Shown here piece after piece: positions 1 to 8,773 of a DNA stretch of 58,151 nucleotides. The position numbers and the translations under genes are program-made. This stretch comes from an uncultured Flavobacteriales bacterium (GTDB lineage: Bacteria > Bacteroidota > Bacteroidia > Flavobacteriales > Schleiferiaceae), in contig CALFUW010000059.1 in NCBI GenBank assembly GCA_937929815.1, positions 1-58,151 on the forward strand, written 5' to 3'. Position 1 is the stretch's first letter. Every line of letters begins with the position of its first letter. The notes beneath the pieces are model-generated. The model ran no database searches. It was not told the DNA's origin and saw only the letters and a list, made by a program, of their open reading frames with translations.

Positions 1-561
1 GGCCCCGATTACTGCTCCGTCGCCAATGGTCACTCCATTTAAAATCATCGCTCCGGTTCCGACCATCACTTCACTGCCAATAGTAACTTGTCCTGAAATA
101 TGAACTCCGGGCATCAGACTGCTGAAATCACCTATCCGGGCGTCATGACCGATGGTGCAGTTGAGATTAATGAGTACATGCCTGCCGATGACAATTTCTG
201 TCGTAATGATTGAACCCGGGCAGACCACACTGCCATCGGCAATTTCGACTCCTTCAAAATCTACAATTTTCGCATCAGGATGAATCAGAATGGGATATTC
301 AACCCCTTTCGTTTCATAATTGTCATAAAGTGTTTTCTTTAATTTTGGGTTTCCAAGAGAAAAGAGCATAGCACATTTTTTCGAAAGATCAACCTCTTCT
401 CTTTTGTATATCGGAAAGTTTCTGAAACCGACCCCAGCAGCATTGTCATCAATAAATCCTTTAAAAACATATATCCTTTCAAAATCAAACGCCTGAAAGA
501 TGTAATGAAAGTATTCCTTACCCAGCCCGCCGGCACCAAATAAATAAAATGACCTCAACAT
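1..561 (-). CDS. PglD/NeuD-like hexapeptide acyltransferase, C-terminus cut by window edge
   Basis: I translated the minus strand from the ATG at 561; 187 codons run open to the left edge. The N-terminus (MLRSFYLFGAGGLGKEYF) has the glycine-rich Rossmann-like nucleotide/sugar-binding start of PglD-family sugar O-/N-acyltransferases. The second half shows left-handed beta-helix hexapeptide repeats (VTIGSEVMVGTGAMILNG, VTIGDGAVIGA) and the catalytic-type His in NCTIGHDARIGD. The family acetylates amino- or hydroxy-sugars for surface polysaccharides or glycoproteins, using acetyl-CoA in the cytoplasm. The start codon directly abuts the stop of the outer-membrane protein gene upstream (562), so the two are probably co-transcribed. 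The last one or two coils are missing only because the window ends. The exact sugar substrate cannot be read from the sequence. Confidence 0.82.
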   Translation of the reverse strand, partial: MLRSFYLFGAGGLGKEYFHYIFQAFDFERIYVFKGFIDDNAAGVGFRNFPIYKREEVDLSKKCAMLFSLGNPKLKKTLYDNYETKGVEYPILIHPDAKIVDFEGVEIADGSVVCPGSIITTEIVIGRHVLINLNCTIGHDARIGDFSSLMPGVHISGQVTIGSEVMVGTGAMILNGVTIGDGAVIGA

Positions 562-1221
562 TTAAAATCCATATATGGCCTGCAAATAAATGAAATACAC
601 CTGATGAAAAGTAGATTTATAATTGTTTTCAAGGCGGGCAAAATCAGGTGCGAATACATCTACCAATCCCTGGTAGTACCGCAAGCCTGCAGTGATCATG
701 GCATCATAATCCAATTGGAAACTATATCCCACACCCGCCAGTACACCCGCATCAATGGGGTTGGTATCGTTGAACAGATTAATGGAAGTATTGCCCATCA
801 TCTCATCGCGATGAATGGAAACCCTCGAATTTAACATGTATGAGACGTAGCCCCCTGCCTCAAAAAGCCATCTGTCTGGCTGAAATTGTATGCCCGCGGG
901 AATCTGGATATAGTTCATGGAAAAGTGTCTGAACGAAGGCGCGTTAAAACGCTCTTTTCCATAATTACCCCCCGCCCTGAGCAAATACACCCCCCCAAAC
1001 AAGCTAATGTCCTTTGTAATGCGGTAATGGAGATTACCACCTGCCGAAAAATTGATCTTCGCTTTTATATCGAGTTCCTCTGAATTAAACGTGTACTGAT
1101 GGCTTAGAAAACTGACCACTCCGCCTGCCGCAAAAGAATAATACCAGGTACCTGCATCGTAAAATTGTGCCGATACATCCAAACAGAGTATCAATAATAC
1201 CACTGATGCTATTTTTATCAT
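562..1221 (-). CDS. Outer-membrane beta-barrel protein, OmpW/PorT-like
   Basis: 219 residues. The N-terminus MIKIASVVLLILCLDVSAQF is a clear Sec signal peptide ending in the SAQ cleavage site common in Bacteroidota. The mature part alternates short amphipathic beta strands with Gly/Asn turns (for example GGNLHYRITKDISLFGGVYLLRAGG split over two strands, and GVLAGVGYSFQLDYDAMITAG) and ends with an aromatic residue (IYGF), the usual C-terminal signature of outer-membrane barrels. The length suits an 8- to 10-stranded barrel of the outer_membrane_beta-barrel (PF13568) type. It is immediately followed by the PglD-like gene without spacing. No specific ligand or transport function can be assigned. 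Confidence 0.7.
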   Translation of the reverse strand: MIKIASVVLLILCLDVSAQFYDAGTWYYSFAAGGVVSFLSHQYTFNSEELDIKAKINFSAGGNLHYRITKDISLFGGVYLLRAGGNYGKERFNAPSFRHFSMNYIQIPAGIQFQPDRWLFEAGGYVSYMLNSRVSIHRDEMMGNTSINLFNDTNPIDAGVLAGVGYSFQLDYDAMITAGLRYYQGLVDVFAPDFARLENNYKSTFHQVYFIYLQAIYGF

Positions 1222-1370
1222 ATTGTTGCCTTTGAGCGATTGAAATGTAAGCGGAATCCAATAAATATATGCGGTATATTTTGTAATATCTAAAAATTTT
1301 TATATCAACTCTTTGCCAACACACATGAACATTAAACTCTTTAAAGGGTCTTATCAGAGAAATTGTAAAA

Positions 1371-1697
1371 ATGCCGACACTTAACTTCAAACACGTAATC
1401 ATCGAAATAGATCCGGAAAAAACGCTTCGAAGCCAAATACTTGAAGCCGGTCTGTCACCACACAACGACCAGAGTGTATGGCTAAATTGCCGGGGGCTTG
1501 GCACATGCGGAACCTGCGCCATAAGGATCCTTCACGGCGACTGTACCGAACCTACATCGAGAGAAAAATGGCGGCTGAACTTTCCTCCCTTCAAAAACGG
1601 ATTATCACATGGCTTTCGCCTGGCCTGTCAAACCAGGCTGCTTACAGACGGTATGGCAGAAAAAGGAACTGGATTTTGGGGAGAGAACATAAAATAA
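1371..1697 (+). CDS. Plant-type [2Fe-2S] ferredoxin
   Basis: 108 residues starting at ATG 1371. The cluster-binding pattern is present: NCRGLGTCGTCAIRI gives three cysteines (about residues 41, 46 and 49 in CxxxxCxxC spacing) and FRLACQTRL gives the fourth. This is the beta-grasp fold of plant/vertebrate-type ferredoxins, which carry single electrons between reductases and oxygenases or desaturases. In cyanobacteria and Bacteroidota stand-alone forms of this size are common. No partner reductase or oxygenase lies next to it; the neighbours are an outer-membrane protein on the opposite strand and an acyl-CoA carboxylase convergent with it. The redox partner is unknown. A 145-residue frame on the opposite strand across the same DNA has no recognisable domain and is a shadow. 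Confidence 0.85.
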   Translation: MPTLNFKHVIIEIDPEKTLRSQILEAGLSPHNDQSVWLNCRGLGTCGTCAIRILHGDCTEPTSREKWRLNFPPFKNGLSHGFRLACQTRLLTDGMAEKGTGFWGENIK

Positions 1698-1880
1698 ATA
1701 CATTGAGCCACCAACATTATAATCGCAGATTTATCTCTCGACAACCATGTCATACTTACCTAATTCAATACAGCGTATATGCTTATAAATAATCAAAGTA
1801 ATTAACTTTTGGCATCAGAATATGAAGCCATTCAATTATCTGAATTTAAATCTACGGAAGGAAAGCGAGTATAGCCCGGC

Positions 1881-1970
1881 ATGCCTAACAATCCAATGCC
1901 GTTAGATGGTGGGCTACTCCTCCTTGCCGCTGCAGGAGCAGTTCTTGGGCTGGCGCAAAAGAGAAAGTAA
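1881..1970 (+). CDS. Possible 29-residue PID-CTERM-like sorting microprotein
   Basis: An ATG at 1881 opens 29 codons and closes with TAA at 1968-1970. The peptide starts MPNNPMPLDGG, continues as a hydrophobic stretch of about 15 residues (LLLLAAAGAVLGLAQ) and ends KRK. This order (Pro-rich, P-[IL]-D-G, membrane helix, basic tail) resembles the C-terminal PID-CTERM tripartite sorting signal of Bacteroidota, where small secreted proteins carry it. A purine-rich GGAAGGAAAG lies 15-25 bases upstream. There is no signal peptide before it: the same frame is closed by TAG at 1872-1874, so this may be the remnant tail of a longer decayed gene. A terminator follows within 20 bases. Confidence 0.4.
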   Translation: MPNNPMPLDGGLLLLAAAGAVLGLAQKRK

Positions 1971-1987
1971 CTCACTGATCAGTAAAT

Positions 1988-2016
1988 AAAAAGCCGACCC
2001 ATGGGTCGGCTTTTTT
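1988..2016. terminator. Bidirectional rho-independent terminator
   Basis: Perfect 8-bp stem GCCGACCC (1993-2000) / GGGTCGGC (2003-2010) with a 2-base loop, flanked by an A-run on the left and TTTTTT on the right. It works in both directions and separates the plus-strand ferredoxin/microprotein from the convergent carboxylase gene ending at 2040. Confidence 0.88.
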
Positions 2017-2039
2017 ACCTATTAATCGATACATATCCA

Positions 2040-3677
2040 TTATACCTGAATCACTCCGGGATTGTATCGCTTTATATCGGGGTTGTGATTCGCCATTTCG
2101 ATGCCCATAGATATCCATTGTCTGGTCTCAGCAGGATCAATGATCGCATCTACCCACAGTCTGGCAGCTGCATAGTATGGATTGGTCTGACTTTCATATC
2201 TTGAAATGATGGATTGCAGCAGCTCTTTTTCTTTTTCGGGGGTAATTTCCTCTCCTTTGGCAGCACGGTTGGCCTTTTCAATCTGTAACAATACACTGGC
2301 TGCCTGCTGCCCGCCCATCACGGCAATCTGTGCCGTTGGCCACGCCACTATCAACCTTGGATCGTATGCCTTGCCGCACATTGCATAATTGCCCGCTCCA
2401 TATGAATTACCCACAACCACAGTGAACTTTGGCACCACGCTATTGGCGACTGCATTGACCATCTTTGCTCCGTCCTTTATGATGCCTCCATGTTCGGATC
2501 GGCTGCCGACCATGAAGCCCGTAACGTCCTGAAGAAACACCAAGGGAATTTTCTTTTGGTTGCAATTGGCAATAAAGCGCGTGGCCTTATCGGCAGAGTC
2601 GGAGTAAATGACTCCACCAAACTGCATTTCTCCTTTTTTATTCTTAACAATCTCGCGGTTATTGGCCACAATACCTACTGCCCAGCCATCGATTCTCGCA
2701 TATCCGGTGATGATGGTCTTGCCATAGCCTTCTTTGTATTCGACCCAGCTATCCTCATCGATCAGACATTCAAGGATGTCGCGGGTTTTAAATGGCTTAG
2801 AGCGATCAGTCGGAAGGATTTTATATATATCGCGCACATCTCGGACAGGTTTTTTTGCTTCGACGCGGTCAAATCCGGCTTTTTGCTGATGGCCCAGCTT
2901 GTCAAGGATCTTCCGAATAGTCTGCAGCGCTGTTGGGTCATCAGGCATTTTATAGTCTGTCACTCCTGATATCTCGCAGTGAGTTGTGGCCCCGCCAAGG
3001 GTTTCATTGTCTATATCTTCACCTATTGCAGCTTTTACTAGATAGGATCCCGCGAGAAAAATTGAACCGGTTTTATCTACAATCATTGCTTCATCACTCA
3101 TGATAGGAAGATAAGCACCTCCGGCGACACAACTACCCATAATGGCTGCAATCTGGGTGATGCCCTTCGACGACATTATTGCATTATTTCGAAATATCCG
3201 CCCGAAATTTTCCTTATCCGGGAAAATTTCATCCTGCATTGGCAGATATACGCCTGCGCTGTCTACAAGGTAGATGATAGGTATGCGATTTTCCATGGCT
3301 ATCTCTTGAGCTCGTAAATTCTTCTTTCCTGTAATTGGAAACCAGGCTCCTGCTTTTACTGTAGCATCATTGGCTACGACGACACACATTCTGCCGCTTA
3401 CATACCCGATAACCACCACCACTCCTCCACCCGGACAGCCACCGTGTTCTTTGTACATATCCCAACCTGCGAATGCCCCTATTTCAATCACAGGAGCATT
3501 TTTGTCCAAAAGTAGCTCTATGCGCTCACGGGCAGTGAGCTTACCTTGCTGATGCTGTTTTTCGATTTTTGCACGCCCTCCACCGATAGCAATTTTATCT
3601 AATCTATGTCTGAGCTCACTGAGAAGAAGTTTCAGCGAATCTTCATTTTTATTTTGATCCAATTCGACCTGGGTCAT
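2040..3677 (-). CDS. Acyl-CoA carboxylase carboxyltransferase (beta) subunit
   Basis: 545 residues, the usual length for the biotin-dependent propionyl-/methylcrotonyl-CoA carboxylase beta subunit. The protein transfers carboxyl from carboxybiotin to an acyl-CoA. The N-terminal half has KLTARERIELLLD and the glycine-rich acyl-CoA site (GSCVAGGAYLPIMSDE). The C-terminal half has the carboxybiotin site (QDVTGFMVG, VGNSYGAGNYAMCG, AVMGGQQAASVL). The GxxYxP pattern and 'GAYLPIMSDEAMIVDKTGSIFLAG' region (residues about 190-215) resemble methylcrotonyl-CoA carboxylase, used in leucine breakdown, more than propionyl-CoA carboxylase; that is inference. No alpha (biotin carboxylase) subunit is next to it, so the partner must be encoded elsewhere. 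ATG at 3677 was chosen. Confidence 0.9.
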   Translation of the reverse strand: MTQVELDQNKNEDSLKLLLSELRHRLDKIAIGGGRAKIEKQHQQGKLTARERIELLLDKNAPVIEIGAFAGWDMYKEHGGCPGGGVVVVIGYVSGRMCVVVANDATVKAGAWFPITGKKNLRAQEIAMENRIPIIYLVDSAGVYLPMQDEIFPDKENFGRIFRNNAIMSSKGITQIAAIMGSCVAGGAYLPIMSDEAMIVDKTGSIFLAGSYLVKAAIGEDIDNETLGGATTHCEISGVTDYKMPDDPTALQTIRKILDKLGHQQKAGFDRVEAKKPVRDVRDIYKILPTDRSKPFKTRDILECLIDEDSWVEYKEGYGKTIITGYARIDGWAVGIVANNREIVKNKKGEMQFGGVIYSDSADKATRFIANCNQKKIPLVFLQDVTGFMVGSRSEHGGIIKDGAKMVNAVANSVVPKFTVVVGNSYGAGNYAMCGKAYDPRLIVAWPTAQIAVMGGQQAASVLLQIEKANRAAKGEEITPEKEKELLQSIISRYESQTNPYYAAARLWVDAIIDPAETRQWISMGIEMANHNPDIKRYNPGVIQV

Positions 3678-3966
3678 CTGTGTTTTAAAATTCCTGTTTT
3701 AACAATCGCCCGAAAGTACATTAAAAACCGCGTAATTTAGTATGCCAGATAGAGTACTTATGGTTTCTCTGTCCCGAGGGTTGAAAAGTTATAAAGTTTA
3801 ATAAATAATGTCTGACAATCAGCCCCGCCCTTTTCACAAGTAGTAATTGTGGTTCAAAAAAGTTTGCAATTTTGGTACGACCTTCGAAAGCCATACCTTA
3901 TAATTGAATGGTGACGCTGTAAACAGTTGGTTTCAAACTAAAGAATTAAAAAAACAAAATCCCTGA

Positions 3967-5073
3967 TTAATCGCAGTCTTCCACAATCCATTCAGACATC
4001 TTTTTGTACTTCAGAGCACTTTCGGGCTGAGACATAAATAATGTAAAAGCTGTATATTCTGGATACTCTCCCACAAGTATTAAATCTGTGTATCCATCCT
4101 GGTTCAAATCACCAAACCAGAAAATATCAGGAACTCCACATTTGCCACGGTGGATTAATTGGTCTGTAAGATCAAAAAACTCTTTCTTATCCAGCATCAT
4201 TTCTACCATCAAGGAATAATTTTCTACAACCGGACAATCGCTTTGATATGACTTTACCGTCCCGGAAGCTATTAGTTTGATATTTCCATACGAGTCACCA
4301 GGCTCATAAGGATACAAGTCCAGACGTATCCCCGGGGTGAGTGTACGATTTAGCTGAGTGAGCAGAAAATCGTTATTCCTGATTTTTTTCCAGTTTTTAA
4401 CAGGCACTTTTAGTCCAATAATGAATAGAGAGCCGTCTCCTTCTGCCGGCTTTATATTAAAGTGCAATACGTTTTTTGGACTATTTTTTTTTAGTTCTAT
4501 GCTCAATTCGGCCGGACGAATTACGTAGTAATCATCTTCTAAATATACTGAATAATAAAACAAACTTCTGTCAATAGTGGTGATATCCCTGCAGTAGGGG
4601 TAACTCTCTGTGATTAGTCGAACCTCTGAAAAGGGCCAATCAGCTTTTCCTGGGGGTTTGGTGGAGACTATCTCTTCCAATAAATCGTCGGCAGTAGCCG
4701 TTTGCGGAGAATGTTGGATTTGACTGACTACACTTATTGATTTGGTAGATTGAGAGGAAACTACTACAGCATATCCATCCCACATGTAGCCACTTTTATT
4801 TTTAAATCTCACAAATCTCCAGTGCCCATCGATTCCCTCAATCCGCGCGGATCCAAAGGTCTCCTGACATGCTTCTATCACTGCCTTATATGGTACCCCT
4901 GCAATGGGTTTAGAGTTAAGATCTGGTTGTTCACGAATTCGCATACCGGATTGGGCTTCTATCTGAAGCACCTCGGTGAAATTGCATGATTGGCTTTGAG
5001 CTATTGAAATATTAAAAACTATGTATAAAGTGAGTAGAAAAGTTTTCTTGAGCAATACGGATTTAAAAGTCAT
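3967..5073 (-). CDS. Secreted SH3-domain protein with FG-GAP-like tail
   Basis: 368 residues with an N-terminal signal peptide (hydrophobic residues about 11-26, ending IAQSQS). Residues about 36-105 look like a bacterial SH3 (SH3b) domain: GMRIREQPDLNSKPIAGVPY followed by WRFVRFKNKSGYMWDGY, the usual 'R.RxxPxxxxxVi...GWV' course. The C-terminal part contains FWFGDLNQDGYTDLILVG, an Asp/Asn-rich calcium-binding FG-GAP/VCBS-type motif. The middle section is not recognised. It is probably periplasmic or surface exposed. It precedes nothing obvious in an operon; the WbqC-like gene lies 29 bases upstream on the same strand and may share a transcript. No enzymatic role can be assigned. Confidence 0.6.
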   Translation of the reverse strand: MTFKSVLLKKTFLLTLYIVFNISIAQSQSCNFTEVLQIEAQSGMRIREQPDLNSKPIAGVPYKAVIEACQETFGSARIEGIDGHWRFVRFKNKSGYMWDGYAVVVSSQSTKSISVVSQIQHSPQTATADDLLEEIVSTKPPGKADWPFSEVRLITESYPYCRDITTIDRSLFYYSVYLEDDYYVIRPAELSIELKKNSPKNVLHFNIKPAEGDGSLFIIGLKVPVKNWKKIRNNDFLLTQLNRTLTPGIRLDLYPYEPGDSYGNIKLIASGTVKSYQSDCPVVENYSLMVEMMLDKKEFFDLTDQLIHRGKCGVPDIFWFGDLNQDGYTDLILVGEYPEYTAFTLFMSQPESALKYKKMSEWIVEDCD

Positions 5074-5102
5074 TTTTTATTTTTTGCGAAAATATCAATA
5101 CT

Positions 5103-5702
5103 TTAACAATCAAGCAGATGTGATTTTGAAATATTGCCTTCATTAAATATAAGATCTATACAGGACAAGTGTTCTAAAAAACCATTTTTGTACGAAAATA
5201 CTTGCTTATATGGTTTGATCACCATATTAGGGACTATTCCTTTTTTTAACTCAATATCAATTAATTGTAAAGTTTTTGATCCATTAGCTACTTTATTTTC
5301 TATTTTTTTTTCTTTTAACCAATAGAGACATAGGTCGATTGTCGCTATTGAAAAATCAATTAATAAAATAGGTTGATTTTTATATAAATCACTAAGATCA
5401 TTTTGTAAAAATTCATAAAAAGGGCTGTTATTGTAAGCTGAATGGAGGGTTTTTAAATGCTGTGATTGCCAATCAGTGTGATAAGAAATTTCTATTTCAT
5501 TAACCTTGGCGCCGACAGATGGGTGTTTTACAGGTATCGTTAGAGCCTGCAAGCCGTTAGGCCCATCTATGTAAAATCTATTGAAAGCAGATTGCTTCTG
5601 CCATTTCCAGTCAAGCACAAGACAGCTCGAAGGTATGCACAACCATTTAGAGAACCAGGTAATGGACGGGAAGAGGAATGGAGGAAATCCGACTAATGTC
5701 AT
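5103..5702 (-). CDS. WbqC-like family protein
   Basis: 199 residues. The N-terminal course (PPFLFPSITWFSKWL, then LDWKWQKQSAFNRFYIDGPNG, LTIPV, and the lysine-led HPSVGAKVNEIEI) matches the WbqC-like family (PF08889), whose members start with a 'YFPPISYF...' motif and an 'NR..I..ANG...LtvPv' block. The biochemical role of the family is not established; some members sit in O-antigen loci and Bacteroidota members are often stand-alone genes. It is soluble with no signal peptide. It lies between the SH3-domain gene and the FAD/Fe-S dehydrogenase, all on the minus strand. Confidence 0.72.
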   Translation of the reverse strand: MTLVGFPPFLFPSITWFSKWLCIPSSCLVLDWKWQKQSAFNRFYIDGPNGLQALTIPVKHPSVGAKVNEIEISYHTDWQSQHLKTLHSAYNNSPFYEFLQNDLSDLYKNQPILLIDFSIATIDLCLYWLKEKKIENKVANGSKTLQLIDIELKKGIVPNMVIKPYKQVFSYKNGFLEHLSCIDLIFNEGNISKSHLLDC

Positions 5703-5835
5703 CTCTGCTGAATATTATTCAACAAATGAATGCGATCGCTGAAAACACTTCAGAAAATTCAGGTGTCAGTGCTTCTACTATTTGCTCATTCCTTGCAGAA
5801 TCAAATCCATACATCGCACTCGTGTATATTTTTAT

Positions 5836-8718
5836 TTAAACTAATAGTTCAACCCAATGAAAGGCTTTTCTGCCGGTGCCATCGCATATTTGATGTCTGC
5901 ATGACGTACCTACCGCCACTACATGGTTGTTCATATCTAACTTTCGAATGTAGGGAAATAATACCATTTCTCCTATCTTCATACTCAATTCGTAGTGTTC
6001 AGCCTCATATCCGAAGCTTCCTGCCATACCGCAGCATCCCGAAGGAATGATTTTTACTTCAAATCCAAAAAATTCGAGGATCTCCCGGGTGTATCGCACC
6101 GTACTCAGTGCTTTCTGATGACAATGCCCATGCACATGAACTGTCTGTCTGCTTTTACTTACCGGGGGTTTTGGAATCTTTCCTGCCTTTATCTCCCTGG
6201 CTAAAAATTCGTCGATTAACAGCACATTCTCAGCCAACCTTTTGGCCTCTTCTTGCAATGGCCCTCTCAGCAATCTCGGATATTCATCCCTAAATGTTAA
6301 GATTGCGGAAGGTTCGACACCTACCAGAAGTATATCTTTCGATAGTAAATCTTTAAAAATCCTGACATTTTGTTCTGCCGCCTTCTTGGCTTCCGGAAGT
6401 AACCCTTTTGAAATCATTGATCTACCACTTCCAGGATGCTTACAAAACCTAACTTCATATCCGCATGCCTGTAAAAGTTTTACAGCGCTTTCACCCACAT
6501 GAGGTTCATTGTAATTTATAAATTCATCTATGAAAAAATAAACGATCTTTCCAGTGTTTTTGGGATTTAAGCTGATTAAAGAGGAAATTTTTTTTCTTAA
6601 AGTTTTTTCTGCAAATTTGGGTAACGCTCTCTTCTGAGCTATTCCAATAAATTTTTTAATAATCGATCCTGATATACCGTGACGCAGTATAAAGTTTGAC
6701 AATGTTGGAAAAATGGAGGCCAATCGGGCCAACTTTTCAAAATTTCCGAAGAATACAGAGGATACCGGACGTCCGAATTTTTTTTGATATTGATACAGCC
6801 ATTCGCTTTTCATGGCTGCCATATCTACATTGCTCGGACATTCGCGGGTGCACCCTTTACAAGCAAGACACAGATCCATTACCTCTTTTAATTCCGGATG
6901 AGCAAAGCCGGATTGCCCGTTAATGGATCCTGAAACAAATTCACGCAATGCATTAGCTCGGGCACGTGTTGTATCTTTTTCGTTTAGAGTAGCCTGATAA
7001 GATGGACACATTACACCGCCTGACAAAAAAGGCTTTCTGCAATCAGCTGAGCCGTTGCATTTTTCGACCGCAGCCAGAAACCCTCCATCCCTGCCGTAAT
7101 CAAAATATGTCTTAATGTTTTTTAGTGGCCGGGTTGGGTCTTCCCGCAGAGAAGTATCCATAGGTGGTGCTTGTACTATCTTTCCCGGATTAAGAATATT
7201 GGATGGATCAAATGCATTTTTTACCTCCAAAAAAGCTTTGTAGATACCATCACCATAAAAGTCTTTTATAAATTCAGCCCGGACTCTTCCATCTCCGTGC
7301 TCGCCGGAGAGGGAGCCGTTATACTTTCTTACCAGGCGGGCTGAGGCCTCACTTATTTCACGTAAATGTTTGAAGTCATTAGGGTCGCGAAGGTTTAGTA
7401 TGGGTCGAAGATGAATTTCGCCGGCTCCTGCATGCGCATAGTGTACGGAGCGCTGTCCAAATCGGGCCATTATTTGGTCAAATTCATCTATATAATCAGG
7501 TAAATCTTCAATATCTACAGCAGTATCTTCTATACATGCAAGGGCCTTTGACTGTCCGGAAATATTGGATAACAATCCTAATCCTGCTGCTCTAAGGGAC
7601 CAGATTTTCTGAATGTCTTCATCATAAAGTACCGGAAAAGCATAGCCGAGATTTGCATTTTTGAGATTGAAAATTGTTTCTTTTACAATATGATTTAATT
7701 CATCAGTTGTATTCGCTCTTAGTTCGATTGCGAGTACAGCCATCGGATCACCTTCTATGAAAAATCGGTTTTCACGCTGTTCAAGATTTTCCTTTGTACA
7801 ATCCAGGATAATTTTATCCACCAACTCACATGCATAGGGAGCTAATTTCATAGCCACCTTAGCCGCCTCCATACTTTGTCGTATGGACGTAAAGTGTGCA
7901 CATACGACTGCTGTATTATCAGGAGGTAATCGGTCTAGCTGAACCGTAATTTCAGTGACAAATAGCAAAGTCCCTTCAGATCCGGAAATCAATTTGGCAA
8001 TGTTGAGCTTGCTTCCGTCCCGATTTATCTTCCATTGATCAAGAATTAAGTCAAGTGCATATCCGGTGTTTCGCCGATGAATGGATTTCTTTGGATATCT
8101 GTTTTCAATTTCCTTGACCAATTTTGAATTTGAAAATAGATTATTGATAAAGTTTATCAAAAATTCTGGTGCCGCTCCTTCGGATAATTCGATTATTTCT
8201 CCCGAAGTCAGAACTCCTCTTAACGAAAGAACCTTGTCGCGAGTAGTTCCATACTTTATCGAGGTCGATCCTGAAGAATTATTTGCAACCATACCACCCA
8301 GCATACATCTGTTTGAAGTGGATGTATTAGGTCCAAAAAACCAACCGTGCGGTTTCAAAAATTCATTCAACGAATCCCGTATCACTCCAGGCTGTACTGT
8401 AACTACTCCCCTACTGGTATCCAGACTGATTATATCGGTCATATGTCTGGAAACGTCAGCCACTACCCCATTTCCCACACACTGACCTGCTAAAGAAGTT
8501 CCCGCTGTCCTGGGTATCACAGACAAGTTTAATTTTTTGCATGTGGTGAGTAACTTACATATATCATTTTCATTTTTTGGAAAAACAACGGCTTTTGGAT
8601 ATTCTTTATAAATGCTTGCATCTGTGGCATATAATGCCTGATGAATCTTGTCGGTGAATATTTCACCCTCAAATCCGCAGGATTTCAATTCTGCATATAA
8701 ATCCAATTCAGGGCACAT
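5836..8718 (-). CDS. FAD- and Fe-S-binding D-2-hydroxyacid dehydrogenase, YdiJ-like
   Basis: 960 residues. The order is: PCMH-type FAD-binding domain (residues about 40-220, with SVIPRTAGTSLAGQCVGNG and MLGGMVANNSSGS), FAD-oxidase C-terminal domain (about 260-520, ending GRVRAEFIKDFYG), a cysteine set CNGSADC...GVMCPSYQ near 556, a [4Fe-4S] ferredoxin motif CLACKGCTRECPSN near 616, then a CCG domain pair (GHCHQKAL near 864; SGCCGMAGSFGYE near 895). This fusion matches E. coli YdiJ-type and related D-lactate/D-2-hydroxyglutarate dehydrogenases, which oxidise a D-2-hydroxyacid and pass electrons through Fe-S clusters, probably to quinone. The exact substrate cannot be read. ATG at 8718 sits just past the terminator of the cytochrome operon. 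Confidence 0.85.
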   Translation of the reverse strand: MCPELDLYAELKSCGFEGEIFTDKIHQALYATDASIYKEYPKAVVFPKNENDICKLLTTCKKLNLSVIPRTAGTSLAGQCVGNGVVADVSRHMTDIISLDTSRGVVTVQPGVIRDSLNEFLKPHGWFFGPNTSTSNRCMLGGMVANNSSGSTSIKYGTTRDKVLSLRGVLTSGEIIELSEGAAPEFLINFINNLFSNSKLVKEIENRYPKKSIHRRNTGYALDLILDQWKINRDGSKLNIAKLISGSEGTLLFVTEITVQLDRLPPDNTAVVCAHFTSIRQSMEAAKVAMKLAPYACELVDKIILDCTKENLEQRENRFFIEGDPMAVLAIELRANTTDELNHIVKETIFNLKNANLGYAFPVLYDEDIQKIWSLRAAGLGLLSNISGQSKALACIEDTAVDIEDLPDYIDEFDQIMARFGQRSVHYAHAGAGEIHLRPILNLRDPNDFKHLREISEASARLVRKYNGSLSGEHGDGRVRAEFIKDFYGDGIYKAFLEVKNAFDPSNILNPGKIVQAPPMDTSLREDPTRPLKNIKTYFDYGRDGGFLAAVEKCNGSADCRKPFLSGGVMCPSYQATLNEKDTTRARANALREFVSGSINGQSGFAHPELKEVMDLCLACKGCTRECPSNVDMAAMKSEWLYQYQKKFGRPVSSVFFGNFEKLARLASIFPTLSNFILRHGISGSIIKKFIGIAQKRALPKFAEKTLRKKISSLISLNPKNTGKIVYFFIDEFINYNEPHVGESAVKLLQACGYEVRFCKHPGSGRSMISKGLLPEAKKAAEQNVRIFKDLLSKDILLVGVEPSAILTFRDEYPRLLRGPLQEEAKRLAENVLLIDEFLAREIKAGKIPKPPVSKSRQTVHVHGHCHQKALSTVRYTREILEFFGFEVKIIPSGCCGMAGSFGYEAEHYELSMKIGEMVLFPYIRKLDMNNHVVAVGTSCRHQICDGTGRKAFHWVELLV

Positions 8719-8729
8719 TTTTTATGAAT

Positions 8730-8752
8730 AAAAAACCCCGCCTTAAGCGGGG
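8730..8752 (-). terminator. Terminator of the act-cta operon
   Basis: On the minus strand CCCCGC (8752-8747 complement) pairs with GCGGGG around a 5-base loop, followed by six U residues (forward-strand A-run 8730-8735). It lies 22 bases after the stop of ctaD and just before the ATG of the FAD/Fe-S gene, so it ends the respiratory operon. Confidence 0.85.
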
Positions 8753-8773
8753 ATTAAATCTTAAACTTCAATC

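Noticed and set aside
339-539. 66-residue minus-strand frame
   Set aside because: It lies in another frame of the PglD-like acyltransferase, whose motifs are clear when translated from 561.
1085-1522. 145-residue minus-strand frame
   Set aside because: It overlaps the ferredoxin and the outer-membrane gene and has no domain, signal peptide or conserved composition; it is a shadow frame.
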